The notes below the pieces were generated by a model that was not told where the DNA came from, ran no database searches, and saw only the letters and a list, made by a program, of their open reading frames with translations. From assembly GCF_947501425.1 (NCBI RefSeq), contig NZ_CANMVN010000006.1, positions 186,001 to 250,000 of the forward strand: DNA of 64,000 nucleotides, written 5' to 3'. This DNA is from an uncultured Psychroserpens sp. (GTDB taxonomy: Bacteria; Bacteroidota; Bacteroidia; Flavobacteriales; Flavobacteriaceae). A program made the translations under genes and the position numbers. How positions within the stretch are numbered: position 1 is the first letter of the stretch; each line of letters begins with the position of its first letter. Below are positions 54,001-61,769 of this stretch, one piece after another.

Positions 54001-55140
54001 GTCAATACCTGTTTGAAAAGCTGTTGGGTTAGTAATCGGATTACTTTGATTTTCAGCATCACTTTGTGTAAAATAATAACTAAAATTAAATCCTGATACA
54101 TCCTGACCATTCACAATCTCTTCGTTTTGAGACGTTAAGTCAACATCGCCAACAAAATTTGGATCATCTGTACAAAACGTGATTTCAGAAGGAGATACCG
54201 AAAGACAATTTGGATCAACTACTAAGTCTAAAGTTGTTGTTTGATAACAATCTTCAAATACTGAAGCTACTCGTACAAAAAGTGTTTGATTAAAGGCTGT
54301 AGTATTAGTGTAAATTGGATCTAAAATATTAGATCCTAGATCTGCATCTGTCTGAGTTTCATGATAAGTTACAAGAATTGAAGGGTTTTGATTTCCTCCT
54401 AATATTTCGGATGTTTTAGTACTCAAATCGAAAAAACCAAAACCATCATCATTATCATCACAAACAACATAAGTTGAAGGTGTAGTAATGTCTATTTGTT
54501 CAACAACATTAAGATACAAAACAGTATTAAATCCTGCTGTAAAGCAATCTGTTGCCACATTATAAATTCTTACATAGATCTCTTGAAAGTATGGAATTGT
54601 GTTGGTAAACGATTCTGGATTAGCTATTGGGTTTGTGTTATTTTCAGCATCTGCCAATGTCAAATGGTATTGAACCGTTAAATCAGCCTCTGCCATAATG
54701 AATTGTAAATCAAACTGTGTTAAATCAAAGGTAGTCATACCATCATTAACTTCGTCATCACAAACTATAGCCTCATTTGAAACTGCAACTGGAGTTGGAT
54801 TTAAAACAAGATCAAAGTTTGTGATTTCCAAATTACCTGTTGAATTTTCAAACACTCTTACATAGATTGTTTGAGGATTTGAAACATTATTAAAAGGACT
54901 TGGCAACTGACTCATATTATTATTTGCATCTTGTAATGTAAGATGATAGGTGATTTCATAGTCATTCGGACTTAGACCATTTAATATCTCGGCATCTTTA
55001 AGCTCTAGATCAAATGGTTCTGTGCCATCATTGTTAAAATCACAAGCCTCAAAAGGAGTTATTTGTGTATTGATGGTTTGAGCAAATGTGGTTAATGAAA
55101 AGAGAAGGGCAAATAGCGGAAATAGTAATTTTACTTTCAT
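51022..55140 (-). CDS. Very large secreted protein with T9SS sorting domain
   Basis: 1372 residues. After a signal peptide (FALLFSLTTFAQ) come about five repeats of some 100 residues, each with CDDxxNDGxxxFDLT and a TIYVR-type ending, then an Ig-like repeat (GPYTICGGQEIVLTPFVND). Two CUB-like domains follow (VNNTYCYELNDATQYTFTSS, and the copy at LNTTYCYGNNDDTEFSFQSS) with a fibronectin-like part between. A DUF7619-type block (GSWDPNDKMEAHGP) and a type A sorting domain (FNMYPNPAKDQVTIELN to LVKKLIIE) end it. It is exported by T9SS and probably surface-bound, perhaps as an adhesin. Confidence 0.9.
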   Translation of the reverse strand: MKVKLLFPLFALLFSLTTFAQTINTQITPFEACDFNNDGTEPFDLELKDAEILNGLSPNDYEITYHLTLQDANNNMSQLPSPFNNVSNPQTIYVRVFENSTGNLEITNFDLVLNPTPVAVSNEAIVCDDEVNDGMTTFDLTQFDLQFIMAEADLTVQYHLTLADAENNTNPIANPESFTNTIPYFQEIYVRIYNVATDCFTAGFNTVLYLNVVEQIDITTPSTYVVCDDNDDGFGFFDLSTKTSEILGGNQNPSILVTYHETQTDADLGSNILDPIYTNTTAFNQTLFVRVASVFEDCYQTTTLDLVVDPNCLSVSPSEITFCTDDPNFVGDVDLTSQNEEIVNGQDVSGFNFSYYFTQSDAENQSNPITNPTAFQTGIDLQTIYVLVEEIGTTNSVVTTLEIAGGLNPIIAFNGPYTICGGQEIVLTPFVNDASGQYTYLWSTGDTFPEIVVFTGGTYTVTVMDPNTGCSTTISVDVIESDSPLVESPADLTSCDSNPTFDLTSTIDGILLGNDPLNFEVSFHTDFNQAFNGVNPITNASSYTPNSSPETIYVRIGSLDSFCFSMVDFNLISENCPIDVVCGQEPVNNTYCYELNDATQYTFTSSDGSQLQVVFNAGQVENNWDELYVIDSDGTTNLNPEATTYGNDGDLTGLTFTSSGDTLTIYVDSDEVFACANQNYIPIDYDVSCVDPNALPNCTSVLTSPENGEDNVNENTDLTWTPSSGVVDGYKLSVGITPGGTELLDAVDVGDVLTYDLGTLDFEVTYYVTIVPYNSNGDAIECNEESFTTRVNPNQTVNCEDGVLNTTYCYGNNDDTEFSFQSSDGQPLTIIFNAGATEVNFDEISIIDSDGSLLNPNLPYGNSGSFTGLTYTSSGSTLTVAFDTDGSISCQSGSSCCTEQFDFDVFCASTVGFIQVNAFVDFNTNSVFDTNEPNFYNGYFTYEVNNDGMINTVNSSTGSFQIISTNETDSYDITFNLYDESEACYDITTLSFDDVSVLTGETVTLDFPVVEEQSCEDLAVYLINNWTPPRPGFTHNNYLYLENLGFTTIASGTVEFTIDPLLVLNNTFSVNPAYTITNTPTGFTVDFVNLQPGDQESIGISIFCPASVDLGEIVTNTAAYITDSNDLVASNNYSTLSEIVVGSWDPNDKMEAHGPRIVFDDFAASDEWLYYTIRFQNLGTFPATFVRIEDALDDQLDETTFQMLRSSHDYVVTRTDNDLEWFFDNINLPAEQDDADGSQGFVYFRIQPKAGYAIGDIIPNTASIYFDFNAPVITNRFDSEFVEESLSVSEVDLTSFNMYPNPAKDQVTIELNTNTFGNVTVHVYDLQGKLIIDNLISEDNTMIMDVSDLHNGMYFVKLNTNNKTLVKKLIIE

Positions 55141-55273
55141 AAAAAAATAGTTTGATTAGTAGCGTTATTGACGACCACCTTAAAAGTTAATTGTCAATAG
55201 GTTGATATCAATAGTATAACAAGTCAATTTAGAATTTTCCTACCTCAAGAGAGAATTCATTCTGATTTAACAC

Positions 55274-55304
55274 ATTGCAATTGAGCTATAAAAGCTTAAA
55301 TTTG
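55274..55304 (+). promoter_or_regulatory. Promoter of the TrmH-type methyltransferase and M48 genes
   Basis: ATTG (55274-55277), exactly 19 bases, then TAAATTTG (55297-55304); exact -7 element, 32 bases before the ATG at 55336. Confidence 0.65.
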
Positions 55305-55335
55305 TAATCATTCAAATATACCGAATATCTAGTTA

Positions 55336-56136
55336 ATGCATCATAAAGAAATTACGAGTACACAAAACCCATTGGTAAAGCAAATTATTGTTTTAAAGGA
55401 AAAATCTCGTGAGCGAAAAAAATCAGGTCTGTTTATTATTGAAGGTCAGCGCGAACTGTCTTTAGCTATTAAGGCAAACTATGAGATTAAAACCATTTTG
55501 TATTATTCGGAATTAATTTCTGAAGATCAACTTCAACATTTATTAACGTCAGGTGCAGAACCTATTGAGATCTCAAAAGAAGTATTTCAAAAATTAGCCT
55601 ATCGTGATACTACTGAAGGTGTTATTGCCATTGTAAAAAGCAAAACGCATAACATTGAAGATTTAAAATTTCCGAAAGGAAATCCGCTTATCCTTGTAGC
55701 TGAAGCTCCTGAAAAACCAGGTAATATTGGTGCCATTCTTAGAACCGCTGATGCTGCAAATGTGGATGCTGTAATCATTGCTAACCCGAAAGGTGATCTT
55801 TATAATTCAAATATTATCAGATCTAGTGTAGGTTGTGTATTTACCAACCAAATTGCCATGGGATCTACAAGTGATATTATTCAATTTTTAAATCAACAAG
55901 GTGTATCGATGTATTGTGCTGCATTACAAGCTTCTGTAGCATATCACACTCAAGATTTTACCAGAGCTTCCGCTATAATTGTTGGTACCGAAGCTACTGG
56001 ATTAAGTCATGAATGGTTAGAGAATTCGACCCAAAACATTGTCATTCCAATGCAAGGTGACATTGATAGCATGAATGTTTCTGTAGCTGCTGGAATACTT
56101 GTGTTTGAGGCAAAACGTCAGCGTAATTTCAAATAA
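55336..56136 (+). CDS. TrmH/SpoU family RNA 2'-O-methyltransferase
   Basis: 266 residues. The N-terminal substrate-binding part (STQNPLVKQIIVLKEKSRERK, SGLFIIEGQRELSLA) resembles RlmB, and the knotted SPOUT domain carries the three motifs EKPGNIGAILRTADAANVDAV, IIVGTEATGLS and IPMQGDIDSMNVSVAAGILVFE. It methylates a ribose in rRNA or tRNA; the exact position cannot be read. The M48 gene follows 3 bases later. Confidence 0.92.
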   Translation: MHHKEITSTQNPLVKQIIVLKEKSRERKKSGLFIIEGQRELSLAIKANYEIKTILYYSELISEDQLQHLLTSGAEPIEISKEVFQKLAYRDTTEGVIAIVKSKTHNIEDLKFPKGNPLILVAEAPEKPGNIGAILRTADAANVDAVIIANPKGDLYNSNIIRSSVGCVFTNQIAMGSTSDIIQFLNQQGVSMYCAALQASVAYHTQDFTRASAIIVGTEATGLSHEWLENSTQNIVIPMQGDIDSMNVSVAAGILVFEAKRQRNFK

Positions 56137-56139
56137 TAT

Positions 56140-57372
56140 ATGTCAGCAACAACCCTATTCTACATCATTGTATCTATTATTGTTTTAAACTTTATCATAG
56201 ACAAAATATTAGACGCTCTAAATGCTAAACATTATGATGATCCTATTCCAATTGAACTTGATGATGTTTATGATAAAGAAGACTATATCAAATCTCAAGC
56301 GTATAAAAAAACTAATTATAGTTTTGGAATTTTAAGTTCATTATTTTCCATCTTGTTGACTTTAGGTTTTCTATTTCTGGATGGATTTGAATATTTCGAT
56401 AACATTGCCAGAAGTTACAGTGAGCAACCCATTATAATTGCTTTGATCTTCTTCGGAATCATTATGCTGGGAAGTGATATCGTATCCACTCCTTTTAGCT
56501 ATTACAAGACATTTGTGATTGAGGACAGATTTGGCTTCAATAAAACCACTAAAAGAACATTCATACTTGATAAGATCAAGGGACTACTTATGATGGCTAT
56601 TATTGGTGGCGGATTACTTACAATTATCATCTGGATTTATGAGCAAACCCAAGAACAATTTTGGCTCTATGCTTGGGGAGTTATCGCACTCTTCACCATA
56701 ATTGTAAACATGTTTTATGCTAAACTAATTGTACCACTATTTAATAAACAAACACCATTGGAAGATGGAAGTTTACGTGATAAGATTTCAGAGTATGCTA
56801 AGTCTGTAGGTTTCAATTTGAACAAAATTTTTGTCATCGATGGTTCAAAACGAAGCACTAAAGCAAATGCCTATTTTTCTGGTTTTGGCAGTGAAAAACG
56901 TGTCACACTTTTTGATACTTTAATACAAGATCTTGATGAAGAAGAAATTGTTGCTGTTTTGGCACATGAAGTTGGTCATTACAAAAAGAATCATATCATC
57001 TTCAACCTTATAACCTCAATAGCACTCACAGGACTCACTTTATATATTCTTTCCATCTTTATAAGCAACCCTTTACTCTCCAATGCTCTTGGTGTGGATA
57101 TTCCTAGTTTTCATGTTGGACTGATAGCCTTTGGTTTGCTCTACTCTCCTATTTCAGAAATTACTGGATTGGTAATGAATTATGTTTCACGAGCCTTTGA
57201 ATATCAAGCCGATAATTATGCAAAGCAAACGTATAAAGCTGAACCTATGATATCCTCATTAAAGAAGCTGTCAAAAAATAGTCTGAGTAATTTGACACCA
57301 CATCCTGCTTATGTGTTTGCACATTACTCGCATCCTACACTCAAACAGAGGGTTGAGAATCTGAAAAAATAA
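56140..57372 (+). CDS. M48 family metalloprotease (Ste24-like CAAX protease)
   Basis: 410 residues with about seven membrane helices and the zinc motif HEVGHYKKNH near residue 275, followed by a third ligand glutamate in FEYQADNYAKQTYKAE. Length and order match the Ste24/CAAX protease 1 group; in bacteria such proteases are thought to process or clear membrane proteins. The C-terminus TPHPAYVFAHYSHPTLKQR is typical. Probably transcribed with the methyltransferase gene. Confidence 0.92.
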   Translation: MSATTLFYIIVSIIVLNFIIDKILDALNAKHYDDPIPIELDDVYDKEDYIKSQAYKKTNYSFGILSSLFSILLTLGFLFLDGFEYFDNIARSYSEQPIIIALIFFGIIMLGSDIVSTPFSYYKTFVIEDRFGFNKTTKRTFILDKIKGLLMMAIIGGGLLTIIIWIYEQTQEQFWLYAWGVIALFTIIVNMFYAKLIVPLFNKQTPLEDGSLRDKISEYAKSVGFNLNKIFVIDGSKRSTKANAYFSGFGSEKRVTLFDTLIQDLDEEEIVAVLAHEVGHYKKNHIIFNLITSIALTGLTLYILSIFISNPLLSNALGVDIPSFHVGLIAFGLLYSPISEITGLVMNYVSRAFEYQADNYAKQTYKAEPMISSLKKLSKNSLSNLTPHPAYVFAHYSHPTLKQRVENLKK

Positions 57373-57495
57373 TTTTAATGAATCAGAGAACTTTAATGTA
57401 AGTTATCTAATAATTAAGTAGTTATATCGATAAAAACTAATTTCAATGATATAATTATTATATTTATTCAAGCTTGGTAAACTAAAGACAAAAAA

Positions 57496-57783
57496 ATGGG
57501 TAAAAAAAATAAGCCACTAGATATTGAAAACCTTCGTATTACTTCAAAACCACAATTTTTAATCAGCTTGATTACTATTGTTTCAATTGTCACTGTACAC
57601 TTTGTTACTTTCCTTAATATGAAAGAACAAATTTCAGAAAATACTAACATTACCAAGGAAATTAGTAAAGATTTAGCAGATCACAGGACAGAATTCTATA
57701 AGGAATTCAGTGAGATTAAAGTTGTAACTTCCAATATACAAGGTAGGCTTACAGGAATGTTGAATAGTGATAAAGATGAATAA
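57496..57783 (+). CDS. Small membrane coiled-coil protein
   Basis: 95 residues: a short basic start (MGKKNKPLDIENLRITSKPQ), one membrane helix (FLISLITIVSIVTVHFVTFL) and a charged helical tail (NITKEISKDLADHRTEFYKE). It overlaps the next membrane protein gene by 8 bases. No family is recognised; the pair may form a complex. Upstream there is no consensus promoter that I can see. Confidence 0.65.
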   Translation: MGKKNKPLDIENLRITSKPQFLISLITIVSIVTVHFVTFLNMKEQISENTNITKEISKDLADHRTEFYKEFSEIKVVTSNIQGRLTGMLNSDKDE

Positions 57784-58612
57784 AAGAACATTGTGGTACG
57801 TTGCCTTATTGCTTTACTTAATTGGCCTTACCTTCAACTATTTTTATGTTTCCAACCAAATCGCCAAGCAAGAGCGTTTCATTATCAGTCTTGAAGATGA
57901 CTTTAACTCTAATGAAAAAAAGCTAGATAGCCTTAAAAGGCTAAAACAAGACTTCAAAAGAATAGATTCTTTGCTTAATTTATTCGAGAAAAATGACACA
58001 AAGACATCTGAAATAATTAAACTAAAACTTGAGTTTGATTCCATTAACAAGAAAAAAGAAGGTTTAAACATCATAAATCGTAAAAATGATCTTGTCAAAA
58101 CTAAAGATTCGTTGCTATTAAAAAAACAAGAAATTCAATTTGATTCTACAAAGGTTGAAAAAACTAAACCAACTGTAGCAACTCAAAACATTGACTCCTC
58201 TATACGTAATGCTCCAAAAACTAATATTAAAAAAGAGACTGTTGTTACTAAAGAAACTGTCAATAAAAATCCTGCAAAGGAGTATCTATTTACAAAAATA
58301 GTCGGTGTATACTCAAGCTTGAAAAGGTCCAAGCCTATTAGAACCAATGATAAGTATTTATGGATCGTATTAGAATCAACAAATGCGAATTACACGAATG
58401 CTCTTAGAAGTATGTTGAAGGGCATTACAATTAATGGAACTTATGTCCATATTGCTGATATTGATGAGGCGGTTGTAGGCAGAAAGAATAATACTTACAT
58501 AATAAACTATTATATAAAAGTTAAACTACCAAAAGTAAAGATCCTTCATTCTAGAAACCAATTAGTAATAAACGCTGATAGAGCATATTATGAATTATTC
58601 AGTGCTAGATAA
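57776..58612 (+). CDS. Membrane-anchored coiled-coil protein, unknown function
   Basis: 278 residues from the ATG at 57776 (a GTG at 57767 is possible). One membrane helix (LWYVALLLYLIGLTFNYFYV), a long coiled coil (about 30-120: SLEDDFNSNEKKLDSLKRL, KNDTKTSEIIKLKLEFDSIN), a lysine- and threonine-rich linker, and a C-terminal globular part (about 170-278: KEYLFTKIVGVYSSLKRS, INYYIKVKLPKVKILH). I recognise none of these. The preceding gene of like layout overlaps it, so the two probably act together. Confidence 0.7.
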   Translation: MNKRTLWYVALLLYLIGLTFNYFYVSNQIAKQERFIISLEDDFNSNEKKLDSLKRLKQDFKRIDSLLNLFEKNDTKTSEIIKLKLEFDSINKKKEGLNIINRKNDLVKTKDSLLLKKQEIQFDSTKVEKTKPTVATQNIDSSIRNAPKTNIKKETVVTKETVNKNPAKEYLFTKIVGVYSSLKRSKPIRTNDKYLWIVLESTNANYTNALRSMLKGITINGTYVHIADIDEAVVGRKNNTYIINYYIKVKLPKVKILHSRNQLVINADRAYYELFSAR

Positions 58613-58794
58613 TTGAAAATTTTTTGAACTAGTTAATTATTGAATATAGAATGAATAAAAAACTCTCAAAGCAAAAGAAATAGTAATTAATTCCATTTTA
58701 CTAATTCAAACCATAGGTTCACTCATTATAGATTTCATTTAGATTTCATTGGATGTATTTTAGGTCAATTATTAGACGTATTAAATGCTAACCA

Positions 58795-59829
58795 ATGAGA
58801 CCACTACTCTACCTATTCACCATCTTTCTAGTCTTAAATTCGAATGCGCAAGAGCAATTTACAGCAGGTGGCAACTGGGATTATACAATGTTAAAAACAT
58901 ATCATATCAATACTATTGAAACTTATGAGTATGAATTCAAAAAAAATGGCAGGATAAAAAAAGACAGCACATTGAGGAGTCGTATGGATGTTGATCATAA
59001 CAACAGAATAGTTTCTGGCTTCGAATCGCACGAAGTGATCATGTCTCACAATCCTTCATATTTATATTATTCGGCTGTTAGCTATCAACTTGACGAGTAT
59101 GACCAATTAATATACGAGCTTAATGCCTGTGATACCAAAAGAAATAATAAAAGAGGTAACTGTGAATTAATTGATAAAGATTCTATCTTTTATTCATATG
59201 AAAACGGTAAGATAACTAGTAAAAAGTATTATAAGAAGAGTACAACTGGTACTATTAGTTTGAATTTTATCGAAACTTATGAATATGATTCATCAGGCAA
59301 TCTTTTAAAACAGTATATCTCTTCAGAGGACAAAAAATACCTTAAAACCATTTATGAATACAATGAAAAACAGCAATTGATTAAAACTACATCATTAGAT
59401 AATAATGAGAAACAACAACGTGTAACATACTATTGGTATACCAAAGAAGGACGCATAAGGAAAGAGGCAGACTCCATTGGTTTCCATAAGCGCTATAAAA
59501 AGCCTTACCTCAGTGTGGCTATTTATCACCAATATTATGGTGAGGATATTTCAGATCAAATCGAAAAAGCTAAAGGCTATACCATTCATAACATCTATTA
59601 CAAAAATGGAAAATTGGCTAAGCGTTACAGGTATAGTGATTTGGAAGTCATCTCTGAAACATTTCAATATAGAAATGGTAAAACGATATCAACAACCTAT
59701 GCGCGCAATAATATTCCTACGGTTATTATGAGATCAAGCTATTATAATAATGGACTTATAAAGGCAAAGATTCGAATCGATCCAAAAACGAATAAACCTT
59801 ATTGGATGTACAAGTATTTCTATAATTAA
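58795..59829 (+). CDS. Secreted protein with YD-like repeats
   Basis: 344 residues with a signal peptide (LLYLFTIFLVLNSNAQEQ). The body has tyrosine-rich repeats of the RHS/YD type (ETYEYDSSGNLLKQYIS, TIYEYNEKQQLIKTTS, QRVTYYWYTKEGRIRKE, HNIYYKNGKLAKRYRYS). Long RHS shells and toxins are not present, so this is a short repeat protein of the kind common in flavobacterial envelopes. Function unknown. It stands alone in the plus direction. Confidence 0.72.
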   Translation: MRPLLYLFTIFLVLNSNAQEQFTAGGNWDYTMLKTYHINTIETYEYEFKKNGRIKKDSTLRSRMDVDHNNRIVSGFESHEVIMSHNPSYLYYSAVSYQLDEYDQLIYELNACDTKRNNKRGNCELIDKDSIFYSYENGKITSKKYYKKSTTGTISLNFIETYEYDSSGNLLKQYISSEDKKYLKTIYEYNEKQQLIKTTSLDNNEKQQRVTYYWYTKEGRIRKEADSIGFHKRYKKPYLSVAIYHQYYGEDISDQIEKAKGYTIHNIYYKNGKLAKRYRYSDLEVISETFQYRNGKTISTTYARNNIPTVIMRSSYYNNGLIKAKIRIDPKTNKPYWMYKYFYN

Positions 59830-60000
59830 TACAGCCGAAATTCAAATTTATTAGCTTTTATGCATTTAAATCCCTATGAATCAATCATCATAATTTGGGC
59901 TCATTAATCGACATATAAGGATATCAAAATTTCACAAAAGCTTACCTCCAGTTTTTTGTTGTCTATGTATTGGTTTGTATATTGTATCAAACTTCATTGA

Positions 60001-61608
60001 ATGAAACATCTACTATTCATCTTGATCCTATTATACTCGATATGTGCGTCCTCACAAGTACCTAGTATTGGGCTTAAGTTTTATGATGACACAGCCTATG
60101 ATGGCTATACCCTCTTTTCACCTGAAAAAAATAATAGCGTATACTTAATTGACAATTGCGGACAAACAATTAATCAGTGGGATTTTAACGAAACACCTGG
60201 TCTTACCTGTTACCTTCTTGAAAATGGAAATCTTTTAAGAGCTGGAGTTGATAATATCGAAATTCGGGATTGGAACAATACTATTATATGGACTTTCAAT
60301 TTAGAATCCAACGGTATTAGTAATCAGCATCATGATATAGAACCTTTGCCAAATGGTAATGTTTTATGTATAGTTTCCGACAACTATACTGAAGCGGAAA
60401 TGATCTCCTTAGGTAAAGTACCTTCAAGTAATGGTGCAATTTTTAGATTAGATAAGGTTATTGAACTCGAACCTTCAGGATTCGATAGTGCAAATATTGT
60501 TTGGGAATGGAAATTCATAGACCATCTCATACAAGACTATGATAATACAAAACCCAATTATGGCATCGTGAATGAACATCCAGAATTAATCGATTTAAAT
60601 TACATACATAATACCACTCAAAATAACGATTACACTCATATAAATAGTATTGATTACAATGCTTCTTTAGATCAAATTCTTTTGTCGTCAAGGAGTTTAA
60701 ATGAAATTTACATTATAGATCACAGTACAACAACCTCTGAAGCTTCTGGTCATAATGGAGGTAACTCTAATCTTGGAGGAGATATTTTATGGCGATGGGG
60801 AAACCCAAGAGTTTATAAGCGAGGGACTGCGGCAGATCAAAAACTATTTGCTCAACATGATGCAAAATGGGTTGACTCAGGATATCTAGATCAAGGAAAG
60901 ATTTCTGTATTTAATAATGGAGGAGATGGTTCCTTGGGATCTAGTTCTATTAATTTGTTGGTACCCGAAATTAATAACGGAAGTTACACCCTTTCAAATA
61001 CGGTTTTTAATCCGCAAGATTTTGATTGGTCTTGGTCTGGGTCAATTTTGGGAGAAACGTTTTATCAATTTAAAAAAAGTGGCGTACAAAGCTTACCAAA
61101 TGGCAATCTACTTATAAGTCAAACCTCAAAAGGCCAATTTGCAGAAATCACTAAAACTGGTCAGTTGTCATGGGTCTATAAAAATCCAACAGGAAACGGC
61201 ACTTCTATCTTTAACCAGTTTGATCAAATATCCAATAGTGAAAATTCGGTGTTTAGAGCAGAAAAATATCCTGCTGATTATTCTGGATTTATTGGACAAG
61301 ACTTGACGCCTCAGACTATCATTGAAAACAATAATACTATGTCAGAAAACTGCATAGCCTCGCTATCAACTAATATCCTGAATCTAAATACCCTAAAATT
61401 AATTAACCCTGTAGTAAATAATGTAATTCGTTTTAATTCTTATGTCTACTTTGATAAAGTTTCAATCGTTGACATTCAAGGTCGAAGTATCAAAACTATC
61501 CGTAATTTTAATGGTAGCACATTAGCAATCAATTTAAGTCCTGCTATTTATTTTATTACACTAGAAAACGAAACTATGAGGTTGATAAAAAAAATTATAG
61601 TCCAATAA
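60001..61608 (+). CDS. Arylsulfotransferase-like secreted protein with T9SS sorting domain
   Basis: 535 residues. A signal peptide (LLFILILLYSICASSQ) leads to an arylsulfate sulfotransferase (ASST) beta-propeller-like region: IWTFNLESNGISNQHHDIEPLPNGNVLCI, IVWEWKFIDHLIQDYD, NYGIVNEHPELIDLNYIH and WRWGNPRVYKRGTAADQK, with histidines like those that act in ASST. The last 70 residues form a type A sorting domain (LKLINPVVNNVIRFN to LIKKIIVQ), so it is exported by T9SS. Whether it transfers sulfate is unknown, since many members of the fold have other jobs. Confidence 0.82.
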   Translation: MKHLLFILILLYSICASSQVPSIGLKFYDDTAYDGYTLFSPEKNNSVYLIDNCGQTINQWDFNETPGLTCYLLENGNLLRAGVDNIEIRDWNNTIIWTFNLESNGISNQHHDIEPLPNGNVLCIVSDNYTEAEMISLGKVPSSNGAIFRLDKVIELEPSGFDSANIVWEWKFIDHLIQDYDNTKPNYGIVNEHPELIDLNYIHNTTQNNDYTHINSIDYNASLDQILLSSRSLNEIYIIDHSTTTSEASGHNGGNSNLGGDILWRWGNPRVYKRGTAADQKLFAQHDAKWVDSGYLDQGKISVFNNGGDGSLGSSSINLLVPEINNGSYTLSNTVFNPQDFDWSWSGSILGETFYQFKKSGVQSLPNGNLLISQTSKGQFAEITKTGQLSWVYKNPTGNGTSIFNQFDQISNSENSVFRAEKYPADYSGFIGQDLTPQTIIENNNTMSENCIASLSTNILNLNTLKLINPVVNNVIRFNSYVYFDKVSIVDIQGRSIKTIRNFNGSTLAINLSPAIYFITLENETMRLIKKIIVQ

Positions 61609-61769
61609 TCGGTTTGCAATAACACTATCAAGTTCTACCTCATTAAAAATTAGCATTCAACCACAAAGGAAATGACCAAATAGAGCATTACTGTTTCTAA
61701 GCAAAAAAACTATTTAATTTTTAAAATAAACCCGTTGCACATTAAATTTCTTATTCATACTTTAGTTCT

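Noticed and set aside
58795-59829. RHS toxin
   Set aside because: The protein is short, has only YD-like repeats and lacks the RHS core and a toxin domain.
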